64,000 nt of DNA, from NCBI GenBank assembly GCA_964640385.1, contig CAZXFL010000011.1, positions 4,602-68,601 on the forward strand, read 5' to 3'. The position numbers were made by a program, and so were the translations under genes. This stretch comes from JBBDIK01 sp964640385 (GTDB lineage: Bacteria > Actinomycetota > UBA4738 > JBBDHU01). Positions within the stretch are counted from its first letter, which is position 1. Each line of letters begins with the position of its first letter. Below the pieces are notes generated by a model, which did no database searches, was not told where the DNA came from, and saw only the letters and a list, made by a program, of their open reading frames with translations. Shown here in pieces: positions 8,048-16,412 of this stretch.

Positions 8048-10459
8048 ATGCGCGGCGGCAAGGCCGCGCGTAAAACCGACCCCACGGTTGGCTGGCCCCT
8101 CCGACTGGTTCTCTTCCCTATGGTCATCGGCCTCGCGGCCCTGCTCGTCGCCATCACCATCTACCCGGCGTTCGCCGGACTGGTCGCAGCGCAGGACGGC
8201 TTCCAGCAGCGCCTTGCCGAGTACGACGACGACTACCAGACGATCCGGTTCCCCGAGAGCTCTACGATCTACTGGGGGAGCGCCGACGGCAACGGCCGGG
8301 ATCCCGAGGTCATGACCACCATCGACGCCGGCGAGAACCGCAAGTACGTCCGGCTGGGCAAGGTCGCCCCCATCGCGCAGACGGCCGTCCTGGATATCGA
8401 GGACGCGAGGTTCTACGACCACGGGCCCATCGACCCCGAGGCCATCCTGCGGGCAGCCATCACCAACTACGCGGCCGGTGAGGTGCAGCAGGGCGGCTCG
8501 ACCATCACCCAGCAACTCGTCAAGCAGGGGATCATCGGCTCCAGCGAGCAGACCTTCGAACGCAAGTTCCAGGAGATGGCACTCGCCAGCCGGATGGAGC
8601 GCGAACTCGAGAAGGACGAGATCCTCGAGCTGTACCTGAACGAGGTCTACTTCGCGAACGGCGTCTACGGCATCGGGACCGCCTCGCAGTTCTACTTCCG
8701 CCACCCGGCCGCCAAGCTCCGGCTCCCGCAGGCAGCGCTCCTGGCCGGCATGATCGCCTCTCCCAACGAGTTCGATCCGATCCACAACCCGAAGGCGGCG
8801 AAAACCCGACGCAACGTCGTGCTTGACCGCATGGCCGAGCTGGGTCACATCACCGAACGCGAAGCGACGAAGGCGAAGAAGCCCGGACTTAACCTTCGCG
8901 TCACCAAGGTCAAGGTGAAGACTCAGCCGTTCGCGGTGCAGTACGTGACGTCCCAGCTGCTGGACCCGGAGAACCACGCGTTCGACAAGGTGCTCGGAAC
9001 CACTCGCGAAGAGCGCGAACGCAACCTCGGGAAGGACGGACTCTCGGTCTACACGACACTGGATCAGGACTGGATCCGGTCGGCACAGCAAGCCGCAGCG
9101 AACAGCCTGGGGCTCCGCGGCGAGCGCCAGGCCGCGGTCGCGACCGTGGAGGTGGAAACCGGCGCGATCCGGATGCTCATGTCCGGCCAGAACTACGACC
9201 GCGAGCAACGCAACCTGGTCGTCTCGCAAGAGGTCGACGGTGAGTACCAGGGGGTCCGGCAGCCGGGCTCGGCGTTCAAGCCGTTCACGCTTGCGGCGGC
9301 GTTCGAAGAGGGGATCCCGCCGGAAACCCGCTACTCGTCGAAGTCACCCATGAAGATCCCGGAGTGGGACAACGACTGTCGCTGCGTCTCCAACGCCGAG
9401 CCGTTCAGCAACAGCGGCAACATCGACCTGTGGGACGCGACGGCCAACTCCGTGAACGTCGTGTTCGCGCAACTCGCACTGGACGTTGGGCCCGAGAACA
9501 TCGCCGATGTTGCAGAGCGGATGGGCATCACGACACCGCTCGCCGGCCACCCCTCGATCACGCTCGGCTCGGAGGAGGCCGCGCCACTGGACATGGCGTC
9601 GGCATTCGCGACACTCGCCCATGAAGGGACCTACTGCCGTCCGTTCGTCATCTCCAAGATCGTGAATGGCAAGGGCAAAACGATCTTCAAGCACGACACC
9701 AAGCAGGCCTGCAAGGAGGCCATCGAGCCCGATATCGCGCGCCTGGTCACCCAGATGCTGGAGGGCGTGGTGCAGCACGGCACCGGGACCGCGGCCCAGC
9801 TCGGAGGCCAGCCGGTCGCCGGCAAGACCGGGACCTCGCAGGACGCCGCCGATGTCTGGTTCGTCGGATACGTCCCTGAGTACTCGACGGCCGTCTGGGT
9901 CGGCATCCCCCGCGGGCGCATCCCACTCCCCGCTGGTTCCTACGGCGGGACGGTGGCGGCCCCGATCTGGCACACCTACATGCAGCGCATCCTGCAGGGG
10001 GTCAAGATCGGCGGGGAGTTCCAGAAGCCGAAGGAGAAGATCAAGCCCGACGAAGACAAGGTTCCCGACGTCGTCGGCATGAACAAGGACGACGCGACCG
10101 CGGCGCTCGAAGCGAAGGGCTTCGAGGTCAAGATCAACGAGGTCCAGGGCGAGGGTCGGCGCAATCAGGTGCTCGCGCAATCACCCTCCGGCGGAGCCAA
10201 GGCGTCGCGAGGAACCGTCGTCACGCTGGATGTGAGCACGGGTGAGCCGAAGAACGCGACCGTGCCGAACGTGATCGGCATGCAGCAGCATCAAGCAGAG
10301 ATCGACCTGCAGTCCGAGGGGTTCGGCGTGCACATCGTGCGCGAAGTGGTCGACCAGGAGAGCGACAACCGGATCGTCCTGCGACAGTCACCACGGGCCG
10401 ACCAGGAGGTCGAGAACGGCACGAGCGTCACGATCACGGTCGGGAACTTCAACCACTGA
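8048..10459 (+). CDS. bifunctional penicillin-binding protein 1A-type with two PASTA domains
   Basis: An 803-residue class A PBP that polymerises and crosslinks peptidoglycan. Order: one membrane helix (about 18-45), GT51 glycosyltransferase domain with EDARFYDHG and QGGSTITQQLVKQ, and a transpeptidase domain with SAFK near residue 408, SVN near 467 and KTGTS near 593. Two C-terminal PASTA repeats begin at VPDVVGM and VPNVIGM. PASTA repeats on class A PBPs are common in Actinobacteria. The ATG at 8048 was preferred because the other in-frame ATG at 7966 lies inside the divergent NfeD gene. Confidence 0.95.
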   Translation: MRGGKAARKTDPTVGWPLRLVLFPMVIGLAALLVAITIYPAFAGLVAAQDGFQQRLAEYDDDYQTIRFPESSTIYWGSADGNGRDPEVMTTIDAGENRKYVRLGKVAPIAQTAVLDIEDARFYDHGPIDPEAILRAAITNYAAGEVQQGGSTITQQLVKQGIIGSSEQTFERKFQEMALASRMERELEKDEILELYLNEVYFANGVYGIGTASQFYFRHPAAKLRLPQAALLAGMIASPNEFDPIHNPKAAKTRRNVVLDRMAELGHITEREATKAKKPGLNLRVTKVKVKTQPFAVQYVTSQLLDPENHAFDKVLGTTREERERNLGKDGLSVYTTLDQDWIRSAQQAAANSLGLRGERQAAVATVEVETGAIRMLMSGQNYDREQRNLVVSQEVDGEYQGVRQPGSAFKPFTLAAAFEEGIPPETRYSSKSPMKIPEWDNDCRCVSNAEPFSNSGNIDLWDATANSVNVVFAQLALDVGPENIADVAERMGITTPLAGHPSITLGSEEAAPLDMASAFATLAHEGTYCRPFVISKIVNGKGKTIFKHDTKQACKEAIEPDIARLVTQMLEGVVQHGTGTAAQLGGQPVAGKTGTSQDAADVWFVGYVPEYSTAVWVGIPRGRIPLPAGSYGGTVAAPIWHTYMQRILQGVKIGGEFQKPKEKIKPDEDKVPDVVGMNKDDATAALEAKGFEVKINEVQGEGRRNQVLAQSPSGGAKASRGTVVTLDVSTGEPKNATVPNVIGMQQHQAEIDLQSEGFGVHIVREVVDQESDNRIVLRQSPRADQEVENGTSVTITVGNFNH

Positions 10460-10487
10460 GCCCGCAGCATCCGTCGGGGCCCTGGAG

Positions 10488-10937
10488 TCAGCCGCCGAGC
10501 TTGGCCTTGACCTTGCCCTGGATCAACTTCCCGTCGGCCTTGCCTTTCGCCTTCGCCATGACCTGACCCATGACCTTGCCCATGTCCTGCGGCGACGAGG
10601 CGCCGGTCGCGGCGATCGCCTCCTCGATGATGGCGTCCAGCTCCGCCTCCGACATCCGCTCGGGCAGGTACGCTTGGAGCACGTCGAGTTCGGCTTGCTC
10701 CTTGTCGACCAGGTCCTGCCGTCCGGCCTCGCCGAAGGCCTCGATCGATTCGCGACGCTTCTTGCCTTCGCGGACCGCGATCTCGATGACCTCGTCGTCG
10801 TCCAGCTCGTGCCCGACCTCGACCTCGCGGTTCTTGATCGCGGCCGACAGCAAACGCAGCGTGCCGACGCGGACCTTGTCGCCGGCCTTCAACGCGTCCG
10901 TCGTCTCTTTCGCGATGCGGTCCTTCAGTTCACCCAT
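10488..10937 (-). CDS. GatB/YqeY domain protein
   Basis: A 149-residue protein of the YqeY family, related to the tail domain of GatB, which handles misacylated tRNA. Typical blocks are LKDRIAKETTDALKAGDK at the start, LRLLSAAIKNREVE, the acidic-basic KKRRESIEAF segment and the C-terminal DMGKVMGQVMAKAKGKADG. GGAG lies 8 bases before the ATG. The role of free-standing YqeY is not firmly known. It is divergent from the phosphoesterase at 10955, with 17 bases between them. Confidence 0.92.
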   Translation of the reverse strand: MGELKDRIAKETTDALKAGDKVRVGTLRLLSAAIKNREVEVGHELDDDEVIEIAVREGKKRRESIEAFGEAGRQDLVDKEQAELDVLQAYLPERMSEAELDAIIEEAIAATGASSPQDMGKVMGQVMAKAKGKADGKLIQGKVKAKLGG

Positions 10938-10941
10938 CGGC

Positions 10942-10947
10942 TAGGCT
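10942..10947 (+). promoter_or_regulatory. -10 element for the metallophosphoesterase at 10955 (leaderless)
   Basis: TAGGCT ends exactly 7 bases before the GTG start at 10955. It is the same hexamer and spacing as at selA. Confidence 0.5.
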
Positions 10948-10954
10948 CCGCTCC

Positions 10955-11824
10955 GTGTTGTGGATCGTTCTGGGTGTCGCCGCCGTCGGCCTGCTGTGCG
11001 TGGCCTACGGCGTGTTCATCGAACGACGCTGGTACCGGCTCCGGCGATACCGCTTGGACATCCTACCGGCGCAGGGTCCTGCGGCCCTGACGGTCCTGCA
11101 CCTGTCCGACCTGCACTTCTTACGGCGCGATCCGTCCAAGGCGCGCTTCCTCGCCGGCCTCCCCCAAGCCGATATCGCCGTCGTCACCGGAGACTTCCTA
11201 GCCGAGGCTGAAGCGGTCGACGCCGCGGTCGAGGGCGTCCGCCCGGCCCGGGGCCGGCTCGCCTCCTACTTCGTCCTGGGCTCCAACGACCTCTACGTCC
11301 CGAAGCCGATCAACTATCTCCACTATTTCCGTAAGCAGCAGCGCAAGCGGAAGGCCACGGAACGCGGGCCCGCGCCCGAGCTGATCGAGAAGCTGGAGGC
11401 GGATGGCTGGGTCGACCTGACCAACGTGCGGCTAGACGCCACGCTGAACGGCACGTCGGCCGAGGTGGCGGGGCTCGACGACCCGCACGTGCACCGTGAC
11501 GACCTGCGTGTCGCCCCGAGACGCCACCCGGACCGCTTCGGCCTGGCGCTCGTGCACTCCCCCGACCCGGCGCCGGAGCTGGTCGCCCTCGGCTACGACC
11601 TCGTGGTCGCCGGCCACACGCACGGCGGCCAGGTGCGGCTGCCGCTGGTCGGCGCCCTGGTGAACAACTCGCTGCTCCCGCGGAAATTCTCGCGCGGCTT
11701 GCTCTCGCTGGGCCCCGGCTACCTGCATATCTCGGCCGGTTTGGGGACCAGCAAGTACGCCCCGTTCCGGTTCTGGTGCCGCCCGGAGGTCACCCTGCTG
11801 GAGCTCCGCCCGAAGAAGGGCTAG
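10955..11824 (+). CDS. membrane-anchored metallophosphoesterase (YkuE-like)
   Basis: A 289-residue protein with an N-terminal membrane helix (residues 2-20) followed by a calcineurin-like phosphoesterase fold. Metal motifs are HLSDLHF, VTGDFL, GSNDLY (in the GNH position), ALVHSPD and AGHTHGGQ. The GSND motif in place of GNHD is a visible variation. GHTHGGQVRLPL is typical of the YkuE group, some members of which act on UDP-linked lipid precursors. The substrate is not known. It starts at GTG with a leaderless-type promoter. Confidence 0.87.
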   Translation: MLWIVLGVAAVGLLCVAYGVFIERRWYRLRRYRLDILPAQGPAALTVLHLSDLHFLRRDPSKARFLAGLPQADIAVVTGDFLAEAEAVDAAVEGVRPARGRLASYFVLGSNDLYVPKPINYLHYFRKQQRKRKATERGPAPELIEKLEADGWVDLTNVRLDATLNGTSAEVAGLDDPHVHRDDLRVAPRRHPDRFGLALVHSPDPAPELVALGYDLVVAGHTHGGQVRLPLVGALVNNSLLPRKFSRGLLSLGPGYLHISAGLGTSKYAPFRFWCRPEVTLLELRPKKG

Positions 11825-12717
11825 CGGCCGCCGAAGATCGATCGCAACGCCGGCTCGATCTCGGGGAACCGGAACTTGAACCCACTCTCCTGCAGGGCCG
11901 CCGGCAGGAGCCGCTGACCGGACAGCAGGAGCTCGCGGACGCGTTCGTGACCGGCGACCAGTTCCACGAGCGCCGCGGGCGCGCGGAAAAGCGACGGGCG
12001 ATGGAGTGCCCGGCCGAGAGCACGAGCGAAGTCGGCGTTCGTCACGGGGTTGGGCGAGGCTAGGTTCACCGGTCCGCGCACCTCGTGGGTTAGGAGGTAT
12101 GCGATGGCGGCCACCTCATCATCTATGTGGACCCACGAGACCCACTGGCGTCCCGACCCGACCGGACCCCCGGCGAAGAGCCGGAACGGGCGCGCCATGA
12201 TCGGGATGACCCCTCCGTGACGAGCCAGCACGATCCCCGAACGCAGGTAGGCGACCCGAACGCCGGCATCGACCGCCGGCTGCGTCGCCGATTCCCAAGA
12301 GCGGCAGACCTCGGCGAGGAACCCGGTCCCGCCGCTACTTGCTTCGGTGAGCACTTGATCGCCCCGGTCCCCGTACCACCCGCTCGCCGAGGCGTTGAGC
12401 AGCACGGAAGGTCCCGGGTCGAGCGATGCGATCGTCTCGGCGAGGAGGCGCGTCCCTTTCACCCGCGAGTCTAGGATGCGCGCCTTGTGCACCTTGGTCC
12501 ACCGGTGATCGCCGATCCCGACGCCGGCCAGGTTGACGACCGCATCGCATCCGCCGAGCCCGGCGGCATCGATCGTCCCGGCGCCGAGATCCCACCGGAT
12601 CTCGCCGGGGGCCGGCTCGCGCCGAACGATCGGGCGAACCTCGTGGCCCGCAGACCGCAGTCCACGGACGAGTGCGCCACCGATCAGCCCGCTGGAACCG
12701 GTGACCGCGACCCTCAT
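11821..12717 (-). CDS. TIGR01777-family NAD-dependent epimerase/oxidoreductase
   Basis: A 298-residue atypical short-chain dehydrogenase of the SDR39U (YfcH/TIGR01777) group. Seen: the nucleotide-binding loop GSSGLIGGAL at residues 7-16, VNLAGVGIGDHRWT, ASASGWYGDRGDQVLTE containing the Ser and Tyr positions, and the SWVHIDDEVAAI block. The C-terminal DUF1731-like tail is present. Its ATG overlaps the stop of the upstream membrane-protein gene (ATGA), so the two are probably co-translated. The substrate is unknown. Confidence 0.9.
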   Translation of the reverse strand: MRVAVTGSSGLIGGALVRGLRSAGHEVRPIVRREPAPGEIRWDLGAGTIDAAGLGGCDAVVNLAGVGIGDHRWTKVHKARILDSRVKGTRLLAETIASLDPGPSVLLNASASGWYGDRGDQVLTEASSGGTGFLAEVCRSWESATQPAVDAGVRVAYLRSGIVLARHGGVIPIMARPFRLFAGGPVGSGRQWVSWVHIDDEVAAIAYLLTHEVRGPVNLASPNPVTNADFARALGRALHRPSLFRAPAALVELVAGHERVRELLLSGQRLLPAALQESGFKFRFPEIEPALRSIFGGR

Positions 12718-13397
12718 GCGGCGGGGGCTTCGCGTTCCTTGCCAAGCCGCGAGTACAGAACGAGTCCGCCGATGGCGGCCCAGGCAATGTAGCTCCACAG
12801 CACGATCCAACGGAAGTCGCCGCTCAGCGAGAAGTAGCCACCGCTGCCACCCGTGAGCACAACCAGGGTTCCCGCCCCCAGGATCACCGCTTCCACCGCC
12901 GTCCCGAAGTTGAACCACCAGGGCAGGGCACTGAACCGTGCACCCGCAATAGCGACGGCAATCGCCGTGATGAACGCGCCGAACCACACCATCCCGAGCA
13001 TCATCTGGCCAACGACGATGATCGAGAGATTGGCGTCGAGAGGAAGCGCGTAAAGGACCAAGACCGACAACATCGCATGACGCACCAACGAGATAGTTCC
13101 AACGAGGATCCATCCGGCGAACCCAATGCCGGCCAGGCGCGATGCACCCTGCCTCGACAGATAGGCGCGCAGGCCTCCGTGGAACCATGTGCCGGCAACG
13201 ACGATCAGTCCGGTCATCCAAACCGCTAGCAACAACACGCCCCTGTGCCCAAGGAACCATGTCGCCATCTCGTACGGGCCCGCCTCCACAATCAGGTAGG
13301 TGTGCGGGCTCGGCGTGATTAGGGTCCGGACGGCAAGAAGCGCGGCCATCACCACGCCCGTCAGCGACGCCAGCCGCTCCCACTTCGTCTCGCCCAT
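12714..13397 (-). CDS. multi-spanning membrane protein of unknown function
   Basis: A 227-residue protein with about six predicted membrane helices. The loops are short and there is no signature that I recognise. The ATG at 13395-13397 was chosen because GGGAGGA lies just upstream; a GTG five codons earlier would overlap that site. The stop overlaps the start of the epimerase gene by four bases, which suggests co-translation. The upstream glycosyltransferase gene ends at 13409, so all three may form one operon. Function unknown. Confidence 0.72.
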   Translation of the reverse strand: MGETKWERLASLTGVVMAALLAVRTLITPSPHTYLIVEAGPYEMATWFLGHRGVLLLAVWMTGLIVVAGTWFHGGLRAYLSRQGASRLAGIGFAGWILVGTISLVRHAMLSVLVLYALPLDANLSIIVVGQMMLGMVWFGAFITAIAVAIAGARFSALPWWFNFGTAVEAVILGAGTLVVLTGGSGGYFSLSGDFRWIVLWSYIAWAAIGGLVLYSRLGKEREAPAA

Positions 13398-13408
13398 CGC
13401 TCCTCCCT

Positions 13409-14431
13409 TCACGCCAGCGCTTGCCGGTAGACCTCTTCGTAGCCCGCGACCATCGCCGCGGTCGAGAACCGCTCTTGGACCCGCACACGGCAGGCCTGCG
13501 GGTCGATCTCGGCCAGATGTTTCAGCGCGTCCGCCGCCGCCCCCGAATAGCCCTCCACCGGAACGATGAACCCCGTCTCACCGTCGGCGACAACCTCGGG
13601 TACCGACCCGCGCGACGTCGCGATCACCGGCGTCCCGCACGCCATCGCCTCGGTCATCACCAGCCCGAACGGTTCTTCCCAGTCGATCGGGAACAGCACC
13701 GCCTTCGCACGCGAGAGTAGCTCTGCCTTGTCCTCATGCGAGATCTCACCGAGGACCTCCGCATTATCCGGCAACATCTGCTCGACCGCGTCCCACTCGA
13801 CCTTCTCCGTCTCCGAGACGACCTTGACCGCGATGACCAACTTGTCGCCCGTCAGCCGCGCCGTCTCGACCGCCCGTCGGAGCCCCTTCTCTGGCGCCGT
13901 CCGTCCGAGGAACAGCAGGTAGTCATCCTTCTCGGTGCGTAGCGGATACCGCTCGACGTCGATCCCGTTGTAGACGACCCCGCCGTACCGAAGCTCGGGC
14001 ATCTGCCGCCGCTGCGCCTCGCTGATCGCGACGAACCACGCCTGCTCCGCGACCCGCGAGTAGATCTGCCGCCATTCCGGGGTGAACGCGCCGTGCAGCG
14101 TGTGCACGCACGGCCGACCGGACATGACGCCCGCCACCAACGAGGCGAACGGCGCGTGCACGTGGAACACATCGAACCGATCCAGGTCGCGGAACGCCTC
14201 CAACGTCTGGATCGTGTCGTGCGGCAGCGAGTTGATGAACTCCGAGCCGGGCGCCGTCTCGAACACGTACTCCAGGTTCGCCTTCGTGATCGAGTCGCCG
14301 GTCGCGAAGAGCGTCACGTCGTGGCCCCGTTCAGCGAGTCCGTCGGCGAGCAACGCAACCACCCACTCGATGCCGCCGTACCCCTTGGGCGGTACCGCGA
14401 GCCAGGGCGGAGCGATCTGCGCGATACGCAA
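13409..14431 (-). CDS. glycosyltransferase family 4 protein
   Basis: A 340-residue GT-B glycosyltransferase. The acceptor-side loop PPKGYGGIEWVV sits at the N-terminus, with HVHAPFAS and HTLHGAF in the first domain. The donor-side block is FPIDWEEPFGLVMTEAMACGTPVIA, containing the E-x7-E signature of GT4 enzymes, followed by GSVPEVVADGETGFIV. No membrane helices are seen. The product could be a glycolipid, exopolysaccharide or trehalose-type sugar; nothing nearby decides this. Confidence 0.9.
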   Translation of the reverse strand: MRIAQIAPPWLAVPPKGYGGIEWVVALLADGLAERGHDVTLFATGDSITKANLEYVFETAPGSEFINSLPHDTIQTLEAFRDLDRFDVFHVHAPFASLVAGVMSGRPCVHTLHGAFTPEWRQIYSRVAEQAWFVAISEAQRRQMPELRYGGVVYNGIDVERYPLRTEKDDYLLFLGRTAPEKGLRRAVETARLTGDKLVIAVKVVSETEKVEWDAVEQMLPDNAEVLGEISHEDKAELLSRAKAVLFPIDWEEPFGLVMTEAMACGTPVIATSRGSVPEVVADGETGFIVPVEGYSGAAADALKHLAEIDPQACRVRVQERFSTAAMVAGYEEVYRQALA

Positions 14432-14434
14432 GCG

Positions 14435-14737
14435 CTACTCCTTCTTCCAGTCGACGAACCGCTTGTGTTCGAACGGTTCCGCCCAGCGCTCGTCCGGCCA
14501 GCGGTCCATCACGGCCTCGTGATGGTCCGAGTGTTCCCAGGCCTTCATGTCCTCGAACGAATCCCACTGAGAGACGACGATGTACTTGCGGTCCTCCCAG
14601 ATGTCGCGGCCGGCTTCGGCCCACCGGTAGCCGGGCGCGTTCATCGCCCGCTCGAGCATCTCCTTCATGTCCTCCTCGAAGTTCTCGCGATCGGCTTCGG
14701 AAGCGAGGAAGAAGCGCAGGTAGGACGTGCTGGTCAT
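14435..14737 (-). CDS. antibiotic biosynthesis monooxygenase (ABM)-like small protein
   Basis: A 100-residue protein with the ferredoxin-like ABM pattern: a first strand (SYLRFFLAS), a helix of charged residues (REDFEE-type), then WEDRKYIVVSQWDSFEDMKAWEHSDHHEAVM, the usual strand-helix with a Trp and His-rich helix. Members range from monooxygenases to heme-degrading enzymes to stand-alone sensors. It ends 3 bp upstream of the GT4 gene on the same strand. Exact activity is unknown. Confidence 0.7.
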   Translation of the reverse strand: MTSTSYLRFFLASEADRENFEEDMKEMLERAMNAPGYRWAEAGRDIWEDRKYIVVSQWDSFEDMKAWEHSDHHEAVMDRWPDERWAEPFEHKRFVDWKKE

Positions 14738-14830
14738 GGGAGCCTCTCTATCTCGGGATGAGGGGACCCAGCCTATCCGGGTGCGCGGGCCAGCCGCTAG
14801 ACTGTGCGGCGCGGCCCGTCCGGGCCGTCA

Positions 14831-14904
14831 CGGGACGTGGCGCAGTTTGGTAGCGCGCAGCGTTCGGGACGCTGAGGTCGCGGGTTCAAATCCCGCCGTC
14901 CCGA
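14831..14904 (+). tRNA. tRNA-Pro(CGG)
   Basis: A full 74-nt cloverleaf: acceptor CGGGACG/CGTCCCG with discriminator A, T-arm GCGGG-TTCAAAT-CCCGC, and anticodon loop TTCGGGA giving anticodon CGG. CCA is not encoded. Confidence 0.97.
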
Positions 14905-14940
14905 CTCGAGACCTCCGCCCAGAGGTCGGTGTCGGATCCC

Positions 14941-16308
14941 ATGGAAGCTCCACAGCTCGTCATCATCGGCGGCGGCATCGCCGGTCTGGCCGCCGCCCGC
15001 CAGGCACGAGCGCAGGCGGCAGCGGCGCGCTCGACGCTGCGCATCACGCTGCTGGAGGCATCACCGCAACTCGGCGGCAAGCTCCGGACCATAGAGGCCG
15101 ACGGCGTTCCCCTGGAACTCGGGGCGGATTCGTTCCTGGCCGCGAAGCCGGCCGCGGCGGACCTGGCTCGCGATCTGGGCCTCGAGCTCATGGCCCCGGG
15201 ACCGCTCGCGTCCCGCACCTACCTCTTGCTCGGCGGCGAGCTCCGCCCGTTGCCCCGAGGGCTGGCGATGGGCGTCCCGACCGGCGTGCTTCCCCTCCTG
15301 GGCGCCGTCCGCGGCGGGATCATCGGACCGCTGGCCGCAGCTCGAGCCGGCATCGAACCGCTCATCCCCCGCGGGGCAGCCCCCGACCCGACGGTGGCCG
15401 AGGTCACCGAACGCCGCCTGGGCCGGCAGGTCGCCCGCCGGTTGGTCGCCCCGCTCGTCTCGGGCATCTTCGGCGCCCCCGCCGACGAGGTCAGCATGGC
15501 TGCGGCGTTCCCCGCGTTCGCGGAGCAGCGAAGCCTGGTCCTGGCTATGGCCCGCCGACCCAAAGGCAACCGGCACGCTCCCACCTTCCTGACGCCGCGC
15601 GGAGGTCTGAGCACCTTCGTCGATGCACTCACTTCGTCGCTCGAGGGCGTCGACATCCGCACCGATGCGGCAGTCGACTCCGTATCCCGCAACGGTGACG
15701 GCTTCTCCGTCGCGACCGGTGGCGACACGGTTTACGCCGATGCCGTCGTCGTCACGACACCGGCAACCACAACGGCCCGCATCCTCGCGAACACCGCCTC
15801 GGAGACCGCCGCCGCACTCGCCCCGATCCGCTACAGCGCGTCCGCGGTCGCGCTCCTCCGGTATCGACCGGGAACCATCGGAAGAACCCTCGACGCGTCC
15901 GGTTACCTGGTCGCGCCGGAGGACCGCCGGGCCGTTGCCGCCTGTACCTGGCTCACCGCCAAGTGGCCCCACCATCCATGGGACGACCCCTGGGTTCGCG
16001 CGATGGTCACGGACCTGGAACCCTTGGCACAGGACGACGAGACGCTCGCGGCCGCGATCGCGGACGAGGTGTCGGAAACGCTCAGCGCATCCGAACCCGC
16101 CGATATCCGGCTGCACCGATGGGAACAGGCCCTGCCCATCTACGCTCCGGGCCACCGCGACCGCATCGAGTCAGCCGTTGCCACGCTCCCCGCCGGCCTC
16201 GCGCTCGCCGGAGCCGCCTACGCCGGACTCGGCATCCCCGACTGCATCGCGAACGGCACTTCAGCCGCTCACAGCGCGATCGCTCACGTGCTGCCACACC
16301 CCGCCTGA
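14941..16308 (+). CDS. hemY: protoporphyrinogen/coproporphyrinogen III oxidase
   Basis: A 455-residue FAD-dependent oxidase of haem synthesis. The dinucleotide loop IIGGGIAGLAAARQ sits at the N-terminus, followed by LEASPQLGGKLRT and the substrate-domain motif ELGADSFLAAKP. The C-terminal FAD block LAGAAYAGLGIPDCIANG is clear. In Actinobacteria this enzyme usually oxidises coproporphyrinogen III. An in-frame GTG at 14929 is an alternative start with a weak AGAGG close by. Other haem genes are not in the window. Confidence 0.92.
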   Translation: MEAPQLVIIGGGIAGLAAARQARAQAAAARSTLRITLLEASPQLGGKLRTIEADGVPLELGADSFLAAKPAAADLARDLGLELMAPGPLASRTYLLLGGELRPLPRGLAMGVPTGVLPLLGAVRGGIIGPLAAARAGIEPLIPRGAAPDPTVAEVTERRLGRQVARRLVAPLVSGIFGAPADEVSMAAAFPAFAEQRSLVLAMARRPKGNRHAPTFLTPRGGLSTFVDALTSSLEGVDIRTDAAVDSVSRNGDGFSVATGGDTVYADAVVVTTPATTTARILANTASETAAALAPIRYSASAVALLRYRPGTIGRTLDASGYLVAPEDRRAVAACTWLTAKWPHHPWDDPWVRAMVTDLEPLAQDDETLAAAIADEVSETLSASEPADIRLHRWEQALPIYAPGHRDRIESAVATLPAGLALAGAAYAGLGIPDCIANGTSAAHSAIAHVLPHPA

Positions 16309-16343
16309 CCTGCGGTTCTGTCGCTCCTTTCGACGCCAGTGGC

Positions 16344-16371
16344 TTGACGCGGAGATGGCCGCTGGTAGGGT
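16344..16371 (+). promoter_or_regulatory. sigma70-type promoter for the NlpC/P60 gene
   Basis: TTGACG at 16344-16349 and TAGGGT at 16366-16371 are separated by 16 bases. TAGGGT is a common actinobacterial -10. Transcription would begin near 16378, just before the hairpin at 16381. Confidence 0.6.
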
Positions 16372-16380
16372 TGTTCCGTG

Positions 16381-16412
16381 GCTGCCAGCCTGTTGGCAGC
16401 CTGTTTTCTTTA
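16381..16412 (+). terminator. terminator-like hairpin in the NlpC/P60 leader
   Basis: GCTGCCA and TGGCAGC form a perfect 7-bp stem with a 6-nt loop (16381-16400), followed by the U-rich run CTGTTTTCTTT that ends at the start codon. It could terminate hemY transcription. Because a good promoter lies only about 10 bases upstream, it could instead be an attenuator or a 5' stabilising hairpin. Confidence 0.6.

Noticed and set aside
15623..16411. Long in-frame extension upstream of the NlpC/P60 start
   Set aside because: It overlaps hemY in another frame, is Arg/Ser/Pro-rich in the way of shadow frames, and the signal peptide begins at 16412.
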